Assembly (NCBI GenBank): GCA_021805725.1
Contig: JAJZEH010000110.1
Coordinates: 124,001 to 188,000, forward strand
Length of the DNA stretch: 64,000 nt
Direction: 5' to 3'
Source: Pseudomonadota bacterium
GTDB taxonomy: Bacteria > Pseudomonadota > Gammaproteobacteria > Burkholderiales > Ferrovaceae
Positions 1-9,381 of the stretch are shown piece by piece. Position numbers and translations under genes: made by a program. The notes under the pieces were generated by a model. The model was not told the origin of the DNA, searched no databases, and saw nothing but the letters and a program-made list of their open reading frames with translations. Numbering within the stretch: position 1 is the first letter of the stretch; each line of letters starts with the position of its first letter.

Positions 1-1
1 C

Positions 2-373
2 CTGCATCGGGATGGGCTTGAAGTGCGCCAGAGTCGCATTTCACCAGAGCAACTGGGAGGGTTGTTGCGCCGCATCCATGACGGCACGGTTTCAGGCAAG
101 ATGGGCAAGGAAATTTTTGACGCCCTGTGGAAGGATGGCGGGGAGGCTGATGCCATCATCGCGTCGAAGGGACTCAGGCAGATTTCCGACGTTTCCGCCC
201 TGGAAAAAATCGTGGAGGAGTTGATGGCAGCACATCCCGATCAGGTGGCCGAATATCGCTCCGGCAAGGAGAAGGTGTTTGGGTTTTTTGTTGGCCGTGC
301 CATGAAGGCCAGCGGCGGACGGGCCCATCCGGCGCAACTCAATGCCATCCTCAAAGACAGGCTGGCCGGCTAG
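2..373 (+). CDS. gatB: Asp-tRNA(Asn)/Glu-tRNA(Gln) amidotransferase subunit B, C-terminal part
   Basis: Only the last 123 codons are in the window; the reading frame is open to the left edge. The residues match the C-terminal helical YqeY-like domain of GatB, which grips the tRNA during transamidation of misacylated Glu-tRNA(Gln) or Asp-tRNA(Asn). Visible family features are the GKMGKEIFDAL stretch, the DALEKIVEELMAAHP-like helix region and the closing KVFGFFVGRAMKASGG motif, followed by the usual short tail. The stop codon directly abuts the metX start. Apparent internal starts near position 23 are not real starts because the family sequence continues upstream. Confidence 0.93.
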   Translation: MHRDGLEVRQSRISPEQLGGLLRRIHDGTVSGKMGKEIFDALWKDGGEADAIIASKGLRQISDVSALEKIVEELMAAHPDQVAEYRSGKEKVFGFFVGRAMKASGGRAHPAQLNAILKDRLAG

Positions 374-1513
374 ATGAATGCGCCCCGTTCCCTGGGCCAT
401 GTGACGCCCCAGCGGGCTCATTTTGACGAGCCGCTGAAGCTGGCCTCGGGCGCCACCCTGGCAGGTTTTGATCTGGTCTACGAAACCTATGGTCAGCTCA
501 ACGCCGCACGCAGCAACGCCATCCTGATTTGTCATGCGCTCTCCGGTACGCACCATGTGGCTGGAACCTATGAGGGCGATCCGCGTTCCACCGGTTGGTG
601 GGACAACATGGTGGGGCCCGGCAAGCCGGTGGATACCGATCGGTTTTTTGTGGTGGGTGTCAACAATCTGGGCGGTTGCCACGGTTCAACGGGGCCTTCC
701 AGCATGGATCCGGCCACGGGCCGCCCCTTTGGCGCGCGGTTTCCCTTCGTGACGGTGGCGGACTGGGTGAATGCCCAGGCGCGCCTTGCCGATCACCTGA
801 ACGTCCGGCGTTTTGCTGCGGTCATGGGCGGCAGCCTCGGGGCCATGCAAGCGCTGCAATGGAGCCTTAGCTATCCCGAGCGGCTTGGACATGCCATCGT
901 GATCGCAGGCGCCCCAAGCCTGTCGGCCCAGAACATCGGGTTCAACGAAGTGGCGCGGCAGGCGATTACCACGGATCCCGATTTTCATGGTGGCGATTAC
1001 TACGCCCATGGCGTGATTCCCGAGCGCGGCCTGCGCCTTGCCCGTATGCTGGGACATATCACCTACCTCAGCGATGACGCGATGATGGAAAAATTCGGGC
1101 GCGAATTGCTCGCCGACCAGCCGCACTTTTCCCTGGATGTGGAATTTGAAATCGAATCCTACCTGCGCCATCAGGGGGACAAGTTCGCCGAGCGCTTCGA
1201 TGCCAACACCTACCTCATCATGACCAAGGCGCTGGATTATTTTGATCCGGCAGCACAGGCCAAAGGCAATCTGTCGGCCGCAATGGCCCCTGCCAGGGCC
1301 CGATATCTGGTGCTGTCCTTCACCACCGACTGGCGGTTTTCGCCAGGCCGTTCGCGTGAAATCGTGAAGGCCCTGCTGGATAATTCAATTTCCGTGAGCT
1401 ACGCCGAAATCGAATCCACGCAGGGGCATGATGCCTTCCTGATGGAAAACAAAGACTACTTTGCCGTAATGAGCGCCTATCTTGAGCGCGTGGCCCGCGA
1501 GGTGGGGGCGTGA
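374..1513 (+). CDS. metX: Homoserine O-acyltransferase MetX
   Basis: A 379-residue alpha/beta-hydrolase-fold enzyme that acylates homoserine (acetyl or succinyl donor) as the first dedicated step of methionine synthesis in the cytoplasm. The nucleophile elbow GGSLG places the catalytic serine near residue 154. The aspartate is in [10 protein letters not shown] near residue 317 and the histidine in GHDAFL near residue 350. Length is normal for the family. It starts immediately after the gatB stop and overlaps metW by 4 bases (GTGA), the standard metXW pair of proteobacteria. Acetyl versus succinyl specificity cannot be read safely from the sequence. Confidence 0.95.
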   Translation: MNAPRSLGHVTPQRAHFDEPLKLASGATLAGFDLVYETYGQLNAARSNAILICHALSGTHHVAGTYEGDPRSTGWWDNMVGPGKPVDTDRFFVVGVNNLGGCHGSTGPSSMDPATGRPFGARFPFVTVADWVNAQARLADHLNVRRFAAVMGGSLGAMQALQWSLSYPERLGHAIVIAGAPSLSAQNIGFNEVARQAITTDPDFHGGDYYAHGVIPERGLRLARMLGHITYLSDDAMMEKFGRELLADQPHFSLDVEFEIESYLRHQGDKFAERFDANTYLIMTKALDYFDPAAQAKGNLSAAMAPARARYLVLSFTTDWRFSPGRSREIVKALLDNSISVSYAEIESTQGHDAFLMENKDYFAVMSAYLERVAREVGA

Positions 1514-2091
1514 TCCGCGCCGATCTTGCGGCCATTGCCCGCTGGATTTCGCCCGGCGCGAAGGTGCTGGATCTGGGTTGCGGCGATGGCCAGTTACTGA
1601 CCTACCTGCATCAGGTCAAGCAGGTGAGCGGCTATGGCATCGAGATCGAGCCGGAACGGGTGGTGGCTTCCATTCGCAACGGCGTCAACGTGCTGCAGAT
1701 GAACCTCGAGACGGGGCTTTCCGGTTTTGATGATCACTCCTTCGATACCGTCATCCTGTCGCAAACCCTGCAGGCCATGAGACAAACCGAAGCCATCCTG
1801 CGCGACATGCTGCGCGTGGGACGCGAGGGTATCGTGACTTTTCCCAACTTTGGCTACTGGAAAAACCGCATGCAGGTACTGCTGGGGACCATGCCCAAGT
1901 CAGAGGCCATGCCCTACGAATGGTACGACACCCCCAACATCCATCTATGCACCCTGGACGATTTTGAGGGCCTGTGTCGCACCATCGGTGCCAGGGTGAT
2001 CGAGCGCATCGTCATCAGTGCAGAGGGGCGGCGCGTGAGTGCGTTCCCCAACCTCTTGGGGAGCCTCGCCATTTACCGTATCCGGGCCTAG
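1510..2091 (+). CDS. metW: Methionine biosynthesis protein MetW
   Basis: A 193-residue class I SAM-methyltransferase-like protein that partners MetX in methionine synthesis. The SAM-binding motif [12 protein letters not shown] lies at residues 20-31 and the family signature [10 protein letters not shown] near residue 115. The GTG start overlaps the metX stop, so the two are translationally coupled. Its 3' end overlaps by 4 bases the end of the convergent AmpG-like gene. MetW proteins are needed for MetX activity in some bacteria; the chemical role of the SAM fold is not settled. Confidence 0.95.
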   Translation: MIRADLAAIARWISPGAKVLDLGCGDGQLLTYLHQVKQVSGYGIEIEPERVVASIRNGVNVLQMNLETGLSGFDDHSFDTVILSQTLQAMRQTEAILRDMLRVGREGIVTFPNFGYWKNRMQVLLGTMPKSEAMPYEWYDTPNIHLCTLDDFEGLCRTIGARVIERIVISAEGRRVSAFPNLLGSLAIYRIRA

Positions 2092-3371
2092 AGTGCAGAC
2101 AGGGTTTGGCGCTGACGCCAGACCAGCCAGATTCCCGGAAAGGCTGCTGCCACGGCAAAGAGAAAAAACGGCTGCCATCCCAGGGTGGCCACCAGGACTC
2201 CGGACAGCGGCCCCACGTAGACCCGCCCCATAGCCGAAAGCGCGGATAACAGGGCAAACTGGGTGGCACTGAAACGGGCGTTGCACAACGCCATCAGAAG
2301 CGCTGTAAAGGCGGCGGTGCCCATGCCGGAGGTCAGGTTTTCAAGAAACACCGCCAGCACCATCAACTCAAAACGATGTCCTGCTCCTGCCAGCCAGACG
2401 AAGGACAGGGCCGCCACACCCTGCAACACCCCAAACCAGAGCAGGGACCTGTAGAGACCCCAGCGCACCATCAACCCCCCGCCCAGGATTGCGCCACCCA
2501 GGGTGGCGAACAGCCCCACCCCCTTGTTGACGGCGCCCACCTCGGCAATCCCGAAACCGACACCCTGGATCAGAAATGCGGTGGTCAGGGAACCAGCGAA
2601 GGCATCGCCCAGCTTGTAGAGGATGATCATGCCCAAAAATGCCCAGGCCTGTGGGCGCGCCAGGAATTCCTGCAGGGGCAGCATTACGGCGTCGCGCAGG
2701 GTGCGGGGAGGCATGCTCGGGAGGGCGGGTTCCGGCGCACTCAGGGTGGCATAGAGACCCACGCCCATCAGGGCTGCCATCACCCCGTAAGTGGCGGGCC
2801 AACCCCAGACCGAGGCCAGCACGAGGGCCATGGCGCCAGAAGAGAGCATGGCGAGGCGGTAACCCAAAACCGTCAGTCCGGCGCCCAGGCCGCGCTCGGC
2901 GGCGGGTAGCACATCGGTGCGGTAGGCATCGATGACGATGTCCTGTGAGGCAGAAACAAACGCCAGCGCAAGGGCGGTGAGCGCCACCAGAAAGGGCTGT
3001 TCGCGCACCGACAAGGTTCCCAGAAGCAGGATCAGGCCGGCCAGGATCATCTGGGTAACCAGCATCCAGCCGCGCCGCCGTCCTAAAAACGGCATGACGA
3101 AACGATCCATGAAGGGCGCCCAGAGAAATTTCCAGGTATAGGGAACGCCGGCCAGGGTGAGCAGGCCGATCGTTTTGATGGAGACAGCCTCCGCGGCCAT
3201 CCAGGCCTGCAGCGTGGCGCCGCACAGGGCAAGGGGCAGCCCGGAAGAAAAACCCAGAAGCAGGACGGCCCGAAGGCGTCGGTTGGACAACCAATGCAGT
3301 TGCTGGCAAATGCGGTAAACGGGCATGACGCATGATGCCCCGTGATGGAGAGCCGGTGCAAGTCTGCTCAT
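2088..3371 (-). CDS. AmpG-like muropeptide permease (MFS)
   Basis: A 427-residue major facilitator with about 12 membrane helices. The N-terminal segment LLLGFSSGLPLALCGATLQAW and the following PYTWKFLWAPFMDR are typical of AmpG, which imports anhydromuropeptides from the periplasm for cell-wall recycling. QDIVIDAYRTD in the middle is also conserved in the family. The first ATG is used, but an internal ATG at codon 16 (position 3326) would also suit the homologous core and neither has a strong ribosome binding site. The gene is divergent from pyrE, 35 bases away. Substrate is inferred from family only. Confidence 0.85.
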   Translation of the reverse strand: MSRLAPALHHGASCVMPVYRICQQLHWLSNRRLRAVLLLGFSSGLPLALCGATLQAWMAAEAVSIKTIGLLTLAGVPYTWKFLWAPFMDRFVMPFLGRRRGWMLVTQMILAGLILLLGTLSVREQPFLVALTALALAFVSASQDIVIDAYRTDVLPAAERGLGAGLTVLGYRLAMLSSGAMALVLASVWGWPATYGVMAALMGVGLYATLSAPEPALPSMPPRTLRDAVMLPLQEFLARPQAWAFLGMIILYKLGDAFAGSLTTAFLIQGVGFGIAEVGAVNKGVGLFATLGGAILGGGLMVRWGLYRSLLWFGVLQGVAALSFVWLAGAGHRFELMVLAVFLENLTSGMGTAAFTALLMALCNARFSATQFALLSALSAMGRVYVGPLSGVLVATLGWQPFFLFAVAAAFPGIWLVWRQRQTLSAL

Positions 3372-3406
3372 GTTATGCTTGAAACTGTTGAATCCATCCT
3401 GCCGTC

Positions 3407-4063
3407 ATGACAGATTTCCATTCCCGGTTTATCGACTTTGCCGTCCAGCATCAGGTCATTCGTTTTGGCGAATTCAAGACCAAGGCAGGACGCCTTTCCC
3501 CCTATTTTTTCAATGCGGGCCTCTTCAATACAGGCGCCTCGCTGCATGCGCTGTCCGAGTTCTATGCAGACGCCATCCTCGATTCCAGGTTGCCCTTTGA
3601 TTTTCTGTTTGGTCCGGCCTACAAGGGCATACCCCTGGCCGCGGCCATTGCCATGGCGCTTGCCGGGCGCGGGCGAGACACACCCTTCTGCTATAACCGC
3701 AAGGAAGAGAAAGACCACGGTGAGGGCGGAACGCTGGTCGGGGCTGTGCCCGTGGGACGCGCGTTGATCGTGGATGACGTGATTTCGGCAGGGACTTCCA
3801 TCCGCGAATCCGTGGCGTTGCTCAAGGCTGCAGGAGCGGTTCCGGTGGGCGTCATGACGGCGCTGGACCGCAAGGAGCGCGGTGCCTCGGCGCTGTCAGC
3901 CACGCAAGAGGTGGCTGCGCAGTTTGGCATCCCCGTATTGAGCATCGCATCGCTGGATCACCTGATGGAATACCTGGAGCGCGATCCGGCGCGGGCTGAT
4001 GACCTGCTGCGCATGTCAGCCTACCGGGCCCGGTATGGTGAATTCAACAGGCCTGCTGATTGA
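3407..4063 (+). CDS. pyrE: Orotate phosphoribosyltransferase
   Basis: A 218-residue cytosolic enzyme of pyrimidine synthesis that joins orotate to PRPP to make OMP. The PRPP-binding loop ALIVDDVISAGTS is near residues 120-132, the FGPAYKGIPLA segment near residues 66-76, and the flexible catalytic loop contains YNRKEEKDHGEGG. Length matches the family (about 213-220). The last 20 bases overlap the 3' end of the convergent ptsI gene. Confidence 0.97.
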   Translation: MTDFHSRFIDFAVQHQVIRFGEFKTKAGRLSPYFFNAGLFNTGASLHALSEFYADAILDSRLPFDFLFGPAYKGIPLAAAIAMALAGRGRDTPFCYNRKEEKDHGEGGTLVGAVPVGRALIVDDVISAGTSIRESVALLKAAGAVPVGVMTALDRKERGASALSATQEVAAQFGIPVLSIASLDHLMEYLERDPARADDLLRMSAYRARYGEFNRPAD

Positions 4064-5780
4064 GTCGCGCAATCAGTTCGCCCAACCGCTCTGAATCGTA
4101 GGCATTGAGGATTTTCCGGATCAGCGGTTGCAGATCCGGCAGGCTCGTCTTGAGGATGATCTGTTTGATTTCGGGCAGGTGGGCCGGATGCATCGAAAAC
4201 GCACGAAGCCCAAACCCCAGCAGCAAGCGCGTCAACTCGGGGTTCCCAGCCATCTCGCCGCACACCGCCACAGGGATTCCGGATTTCAGGGCGGTGCGGA
4301 TGGTGTGAGAGACGAGAAACAGTACCGCCGGGTGCGTTGGGTCGTAAAGATGGGCCACGCTGTCATCGGTGCGATCGATGGCCAGAGTGTACTGAATCAG
4401 GTCATTGGTGCCGATGGACAAAAAGTCCAGCTTGCCAATGAATACGGGTAGCGCCAGCGCCGCTGCCGGAACCTCGATCATTCCTCCCACTGGAATGTCT
4501 TCCTTGAAGGGGATGCCCTCGGCACGCAATTCCGTTTTGGCCTGCTCCAGGAGTGAGAGTGCCTGGGTAAGCTCGGTGCCATTGGAGAGCATGGGCAGCA
4601 GGAGGTGGACGTTGCCAAAGCGCGAGGCGCGCAGTATGGCCCGCAACTGCGTTTTGAACAGGCGCGGCTCCGACAGGCAGTAGCGGATGGCGCGAAGCCC
4701 CAGCGCCGGATTCAGGGTTTGTGCCTTGGGGGCCTGTTCGATGGGCTTGTCGGCGCCAATGTCCAGAGTGCGTATCGTGACGACGTTGCCACGCAGGGCC
4801 TCGGCCACCCGACGGTAGGCGTTGAATTGCTCCTCCTCTCCGGGCAGGTCGGTGCGATTCATGAACAGGAACTCGCTGCGGTACAGGCCAATGCCGGTGG
4901 CGCCACTTTTCTTGACGGCATCCACGTCGTCCGGGGATTCGATGTTGGCCCACAGCTCGATGTCGGTGCCATCCAGCGTCGTGGCCCGGGTGGTGCGCAG
5001 GCGCTTGAGCTTTTGCCGTTCGAGATGCCATTGTTCCTGACGCAGCCGGTATTCCGCCAGGACCAGCGGGTCGGGATTGACGATGACAACCCCGGCCATG
5101 CCGTCCACGATGATGGGTTCGCCCTCGCGAATCATGGCCCAGGCATGGTGCAATGCCACCACGGAGGGAATGCCGAGGCTGCGCGCCAGAATGGCAGTGT
5201 GCGAGGTGGCGCCACCCATGTCCGTGATGAAGGCGTGAAACGATTGCTGTTTGAACAGCATCATGTCGGCCGGGCCGAGATCGTGCGCCACCAGAATGCC
5301 GTCCATGTCCGCCCTATGCTCCGGCACGACGGTTGCCGGCTGACCCATCAGCGCCTTCAGGACGCGTTCCACCACTTGCGTGACGTCCTCCTTGCGTTCA
5401 CGCAAATAGCTGTCCTCGATCTGTTCAAACTGTTCGATCAGGGAATCCATTTGCTGCTTGAGTGCCCACTCGGCATTGCACCCTTGCTGCTGAATGAGAA
5501 CGCGCGGTGCGCCAGAGAGGGTGTCGTCGTTCAGGATCATCAGGTGCAATTGCAGGAAGGCGGCAAATTCCGGCGGCGTGCCCGCCGGAGCCTGGCGCTC
5601 CAGTTCGTGCAATTCATTGCGCACGGTGGCGATGGCCTTGTCAAAACGCTGAACTTCGGCATCCAGGCGTTCCTGGGGCACGGAATAGTGGGTGACTTCA
5701 AGGGAGGTCTGCAGGAACAAATGTGCGTGACCAATGGCAATTCCCTGAGCAACCGCAATTCCATGAATGGAAAAGCTCAT
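4044..5780 (-). CDS. ptsI: Phosphoenolpyruvate-protein phosphotransferase (PTS enzyme I)
   Basis: A 578-residue enzyme I that takes phosphate from PEP and passes it to HPr. The phosphorylated histidine lies in GGATSHTAILAR near residue 190. The C-terminal PEP-binding barrel shows GLYRSEFLFMNR, the IGTNDLIQYTLAIDR motif and the conserved cysteine in AVCGEMAGN. It follows ptsH after 2 bases. No sugar permease is nearby, so the pair may serve a regulatory PTS as in many betaproteobacteria; that is inference. Confidence 0.96.
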   Translation of the reverse strand: MSFSIHGIAVAQGIAIGHAHLFLQTSLEVTHYSVPQERLDAEVQRFDKAIATVRNELHELERQAPAGTPPEFAAFLQLHLMILNDDTLSGAPRVLIQQQGCNAEWALKQQMDSLIEQFEQIEDSYLRERKEDVTQVVERVLKALMGQPATVVPEHRADMDGILVAHDLGPADMMLFKQQSFHAFITDMGGATSHTAILARSLGIPSVVALHHAWAMIREGEPIIVDGMAGVVIVNPDPLVLAEYRLRQEQWHLERQKLKRLRTTRATTLDGTDIELWANIESPDDVDAVKKSGATGIGLYRSEFLFMNRTDLPGEEEQFNAYRRVAEALRGNVVTIRTLDIGADKPIEQAPKAQTLNPALGLRAIRYCLSEPRLFKTQLRAILRASRFGNVHLLLPMLSNGTELTQALSLLEQAKTELRAEGIPFKEDIPVGGMIEVPAAALALPVFIGKLDFLSIGTNDLIQYTLAIDRTDDSVAHLYDPTHPAVLFLVSHTIRTALKSGIPVAVCGEMAGNPELTRLLLGFGLRAFSMHPAHLPEIKQIILKTSLPDLQPLIRKILNAYDSERLGELIARLNQQAC

Positions 5781-5782
5781 GC

Positions 5783-6052
5783 TTATTCCGCCTCGTCGAA
5801 ACGATTGTTGATGAGCGTCACCAGGGCATCCATGGCGGCATCCTCCTCTGCGCCGCGTGTTTCGAGTCTGACGCTGGTGCCGCGCGTTGCGGCCAGCATC
5901 ATGACGCCCATGATGCTTTTGGCGTTGACGCTGCGGCCATTGCGACTGAGCGTGACATCGCAGGGAAAGGCTGAAGCCGTCTGGGTCAGCTTGGCGGAAG
6001 CGCGGGCATGCAGGCCCAGCTTGTTGATGATTTCAATGTCGCGTGTTGGCAT
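5783..6052 (-). CDS. ptsH: Phosphocarrier protein HPr
   Basis: An 89-residue HPr. The phospho-accepting histidine is in LGLHARAS (residue 15) and the regulatory serine region is NAKSIMGVMMLAA (serine near 46), so control by an HPr kinase is possible, though no hprK is in the window. It lies directly upstream of ptsI and 27 bases downstream of phoR on the same strand. The usual betaproteobacterial neighbours, a mannose-type EIIA gene and rapZ, are absent here. Confidence 0.96.
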   Translation of the reverse strand: MPTRDIEIINKLGLHARASAKLTQTASAFPCDVTLSRNGRSVNAKSIMGVMMLAATRGTSVRLETRGAEEDAAMDALVTLINNRFDEAE

Positions 6053-6079
6053 GTACGGGGGCTATGGTGATGTTGGTGA

Positions 6080-7381
6080 TCATTCCGGTGCGATGACCCG
6101 GCTGGCCGGAACCCTGAAAGAAAAGGTGCTGCCCTTGCCAGGCTCACTGGAAATTTCCAGCCTGGAATCATGGTGCATCGCGACCTGTTTGACAATGGCA
6201 AGGCCCAGGCCCGTGCCGCCCGTTTCGCGCGAGCGTGCGCGATCCACACGGTAGAATCGCTCCGTAAGGCGGGGAATATGCTCGGAGGGAATGCCAATGC
6301 CCGAATCCTGCACTGAAAAAACGCCATCGGTGCGTTCGCGTTTCCAGACAAGCATGATGCGTCCCCCTGCGGGGGTGTAGCGTATGGCGTTGGTCACCAG
6401 GTTGCCAAAGGCGCTGAGCAATTCTGATTCAGAACCGACGATGCTGTCCGGGGAGAGCACGGAAGCTTCCAGTTCATGCTGCCCGCGGCTGAGCTGGCGC
6501 CCCATTTGCACGAGCTGTTGCATCAGGGCGCTCACCGGGACGGGAACGTCTTCGGAGGGGGACTGTTGGCTTTCCAGGCGCGAGAGCGTCAAAAGTTCCT
6601 CCACCAGGTGTCGCATGCGTTCCGTCTGGGCCTGCATGGTGGTCAGAACCCGCCGCTGCGTGGCAGCGTCGAGGGGCTCACCCTCCAGCATGGTTTCGAT
6701 GAAACCGCCAACGACGGTCAGCGGGGTTCGCAACTCGTGGGATACGTTGGCCACGAAATCCTGACGCACCTGCTCGTCCCGTTCCACCTGGGTGATGTCG
6801 TGGCTGACCAGCATGCGTTCGTCAGGACTGTAGGGCACCACCTGGATGGACAGGGACAGATCCCCGCCACGTACCCGCCTCATGATGAGCGGCCGATCGG
6901 AGGGCGGGGCCTTGAGGTAGGCGCCAAACTGGGGGTGGCGGATGAGGTAGGTCAGGCTTTGGCCGCGGTCCTCATTGAGATGGATGCCCAGATGCCGCTC
7001 GGCGCTGGGATTGCACCAGCGGATTCGATCGGCAGGATCAATGACGACAACGCCGCTGGGGAGCGCTGCCCCCGCATGCTGGAATCGTTCGAGTGATTCG
7101 CGCAATTTGTGCTGGGTTTGCTCGGCATGTTTTTCGAGCCGGTAGAGCTGGCCAAAGACCTGGCCCCAGGTGCCGCCAAGCTGGTAACCCGCACTCATCT
7201 GATGGCGCTGCAACCAGCGGTTGAGGGTCAGGAGTTGCCATGAATCGCGTGCCACCATGCCAGCCATGACCAGGGCAAATGCCACGAGACCCCAGACCCA
7301 GCCCACGACGAGGCTGAGCAAGACGCTAAACGACAAGGCAAGAAACAGGACGCCCAGGGTGTATTTGATGAATTGTTTCAT
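6080..7381 (-). CDS. phoR: Phosphate regulon sensor histidine kinase PhoR
   Basis: A 433-residue membrane histidine kinase. Two hydrophobic segments occupy roughly residues 5-45. A PAS-like domain follows around residues 95-190 (GVVVIDPADRIRWCNPSAE). The dimerisation/phosphoacceptor site is VANVSHELRTPL near residue 215. The ATPase domain shows the N box NLVTNAIRYTP, G1 DSGIGIP and G2 GGTGLGLAIVK. It senses phosphate status through the Pst-PhoU system and phosphorylates PhoB, whose gene is 47 bases upstream on the same strand. Length and order agree with PhoR. Confidence 0.93.
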   Translation of the reverse strand: MKQFIKYTLGVLFLALSFSVLLSLVVGWVWGLVAFALVMAGMVARDSWQLLTLNRWLQRHQMSAGYQLGGTWGQVFGQLYRLEKHAEQTQHKLRESLERFQHAGAALPSGVVVIDPADRIRWCNPSAERHLGIHLNEDRGQSLTYLIRHPQFGAYLKAPPSDRPLIMRRVRGGDLSLSIQVVPYSPDERMLVSHDITQVERDEQVRQDFVANVSHELRTPLTVVGGFIETMLEGEPLDAATQRRVLTTMQAQTERMRHLVEELLTLSRLESQQSPSEDVPVPVSALMQQLVQMGRQLSRGQHELEASVLSPDSIVGSESELLSAFGNLVTNAIRYTPAGGRIMLVWKRERTDGVFSVQDSGIGIPSEHIPRLTERFYRVDRARSRETGGTGLGLAIVKQVAMHHDSRLEISSEPGKGSTFSFRVPASRVIAPE

Positions 7382-7428
7382 GGTCTCAAAGGGCTTCTTA
7401 GCCCCTGAGAGTACCAGACCTGAAGGAA

Positions 7429-8118
7429 TCAGGGGAGGGCAGTCAACCGGTAGCCCGAGCCGCGAACGGTTTGCAGCAACTGGTCGGTGCCGCTAGGCTC
7501 CAGGGCGGCACGAAGTCGCCGGATATGGACATCCACGGTGCGTTCCTCGATAAAGACATGATCCCCCCACACATGATCGAGAATCTGGGTGCGGGAATAG
7601 ACGCGCTCGGGATGCGTCATGAAAAAATGAAGCAACTTGAATTCGGTGGGCCCCAGGTCCACTTCGGTCCCCTGGGCGCTGACACGGTGCGTGCCGGGAT
7701 CCAGAATCAGCCCCTTGAACTGGGCCTGGTCTTCCGTCATCTGGGGGGCGCGTCGACGCAACACCGCCTTGATCCTGGCGTTGAGTTCCCTGATCGAAAA
7801 CGGCTTCGTGATGTAATCATCGGCGCCCGATTCCAGGCCCAGCAATTTATCAGCCTCCTCAACCCGTGCCGTCAGCATGATGATGGGCACGTTGCGGGTG
7901 CGCTCGCTGGCGCGCAGTCGGCGCACCAGGTCCACTCCGCTCATTCCGGGTAGCATCCAGTCCACCAGCACCAGATCGGGCAGTGAGTCGCGCACCCGCT
8001 CCAGGGCCTCATGGGCGTCCCCGACCAGCACGGCATCGTGGCCGGCCTGACTGAGGTTGAGCGCGATCAATTCCTGAATGGCCGTCTCATCTTCGACGAC
8101 CAGTATGCTGGCTCCCAA
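7429..8118 (-). CDS. phoB: Phosphate regulon response regulator PhoB
   Basis: OmpR-type regulator with a receiver domain (phospho-acceptor aspartate in LVLVDWMLPG, threonine in IMLTAR, lysine in YITKPF) and a C-terminal winged helix (TEFKLLHFF, RTVDVHIRRLR). It activates phosphate-starvation genes. The TTG at 8118 is chosen as start: GGAGG lies 5 bases upstream and the product is 229 residues, the length of E. coli PhoB. An in-frame ATG at 8163 would add 15 residues but would sit almost at the transcription start predicted from the upstream Pho-box promoter. Confidence 0.92.
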   Translation of the reverse strand: MGASILVVEDETAIQELIALNLSQAGHDAVLVGDAHEALERVRDSLPDLVLVDWMLPGMSGVDLVRRLRASERTRNVPIIMLTARVEEADKLLGLESGADDYITKPFSIRELNARIKAVLRRRAPQMTEDQAQFKGLILDPGTHRVSAQGTEVDLGPTEFKLLHFFMTHPERVYSRTQILDHVWGDHVFIEERTVDVHIRRLRAALEPSGTDQLLQTVRGSGYRLTALP

Positions 8119-8171
8119 ATGAACCTCCAAGGTTGGCGTAGGCAAGAGTGTAGTCGTTTCCATGATGCACC

Positions 8172-8205
8172 CTTATACCCACGGGATATGACGCCCATGT
8201 TACAA
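8172..8205 (-). promoter_or_regulatory. Candidate Pho box and -10 element of phoB
   Basis: Reading the minus strand, TTGTAAC (8205-8199) and GCGTCAT (8194-8188) are two imperfect copies of the PhoB half-site CTGTCAT whose starts are 11 bases apart, the spacing of known Pho boxes. Ten bases further on is TATAAG (8177-8172), a good -10 box, and there is no separate -35. This layout fits an autoregulated PhoB-activated promoter. The match of the first repeat is only 4 of 7, so confidence is moderate. Confidence 0.5.
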
Positions 8206-8226
8206 CAACGAAAATCGAGGGGATAT

Positions 8227-9381
8227 TCAGGGAGATCGATGCGACCCCGCAACCACCTTGATCTGGAACAGGCGGCACTCCAGGGCTCCATTGAAAAGCG
8301 GGATGCGACGCGAGGTGGTCAGTCGGATCAACTTGGGCAGGCGCATGTCCGCGGTAAAGAAGTGGGCCGTCCAGCCGGCATAGCGTTGCTTGAGGGTGTC
8401 TCCCAGTTTGGGATAAAGCAGTGCCAGCTCTGCCTGTTCCCCCATGCGCACCCCGTAGGGGGGGTTGGTGATCAGCAGGCCCGATGGTGCGGGCGGCGAA
8501 GATTCCAGCATGTTGACCTGTTTGAGCTCGACGCATTCCAGCAAGCCTGCCGCTGCAAGATTGGCGCGGGTGGCCTCCAGTGCATCGCCCTTGAGATCGT
8601 ATCCCCAGATGGGCAGGGGGCGGGCGGCCTCGGCACGCTTTTCGGCCGCCGACCTGATGCGCGTCCATTCGGCCGGGTCCCACCCGGCCAGGCGTTCGAA
8701 GCCAAAGGAGCGGCCCAGCCCGGGAGCCCGCTGGAGCGAGCGTTCCGCAGCTTCCACCAAAAACGTTCCGGCTCCACAAAAAGGATCGAGCAGCGGAATG
8801 CCAGGTTGCCACCCCGCCAGTTGCAGGATACCCGCGGCCAGATTTTTCTTGAGGGGGGCAGCGCCGGATTCCAGGCGCGATCCTCGCTTGAATAGTGCTT
8901 CGCCCGAGGTGTCGAGATATAGGAAGTAATTGTGTTCGTTGAGAAAGGCGTGAATGCGCACGTCCGGTTGGCGGGTGTCCACGGAAGGGCGGCGGTTGCA
9001 GCGCTCCATGAAGTGGTCGCATACGGCATCCTTGATGCGCAGGGTGACGAAATCCAGGCTTCTCAGGGGGCAGCGATGCGCGTTGAGGTCCACCATCAAG
9101 GTTTGCTCGACATTGATCCACTGCAACCAGGGCAGCCGGCGCGCTGCTTCGTAGATTTGCTGCTCCGTGGTGTAAACGCCGGTGGCCAGTTGCCATAACA
9201 CACGGCTCGCGATTCGACTCTCCAGATTGACGAGCATGGCCAGGGCGAAGGGGCCCTCAAACGTTGCTCCGGCATCGGACGCTTGTGCCGACTGGGCGCC
9301 CAGGGCCGTAAGCTCTTCGGCCAGGGCCGCTTCCAGGCCTCGCGGGCAGGGTGCAAAAAAGTGGTGGGAGGATTGGGGCAT
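8227..9381 (-). CDS. THUMP-domain 23S rRNA guanine-N2 methyltransferase (RlmL-like)
   Basis: A 384-residue class I RNA methyltransferase. The N-terminal 150 residues form a ferredoxin-like plus THUMP RNA-binding module (FAPCPRGLEAALAEEL at the start). The catalytic domain has motif I LDPFCGAGTFLVEAAE and the N-methyltransferase signature LLITNPPYGVRMG. It corresponds to the RlmL half of the E. coli RlmKL fusion and lacks the RlmK part. It is followed without a gap by hemJ. The exact rRNA target is inferred. Confidence 0.85.
   Translation of the reverse strand: MPQSSHHFFAPCPRGLEAALAEELTALGAQSAQASDAGATFEGPFALAMLVNLESRIASRVLWQLATGVYTTEQQIYEAARRLPWLQWINVEQTLMVDLNAHRCPLRSLDFVTLRIKDAVCDHFMERCNRRPSVDTRQPDVRIHAFLNEHNYFLYLDTSGEALFKRGSRLESGAAPLKKNLAAGILQLAGWQPGIPLLDPFCGAGTFLVEAAERSLQRAPGLGRSFGFERLAGWDPAEWTRIRSAAEKRAEAARPLPIWGYDLKGDALEATRANLAAAGLLECVELKQVNMLESSPPAPSGLLITNPPYGVRMGEQAELALLYPKLGDTLKQRYAGWTAHFFTADMRLPKLIRLTTSRRIPLFNGALECRLFQIKVVAGSHRSP

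Noticed and set aside
4605..6254. 549-codon plus-strand open frame opposite ptsI, ptsH and phoR
   Set aside because: It runs across three well-identified minus-strand genes, has no family features and is a product of high GC content.
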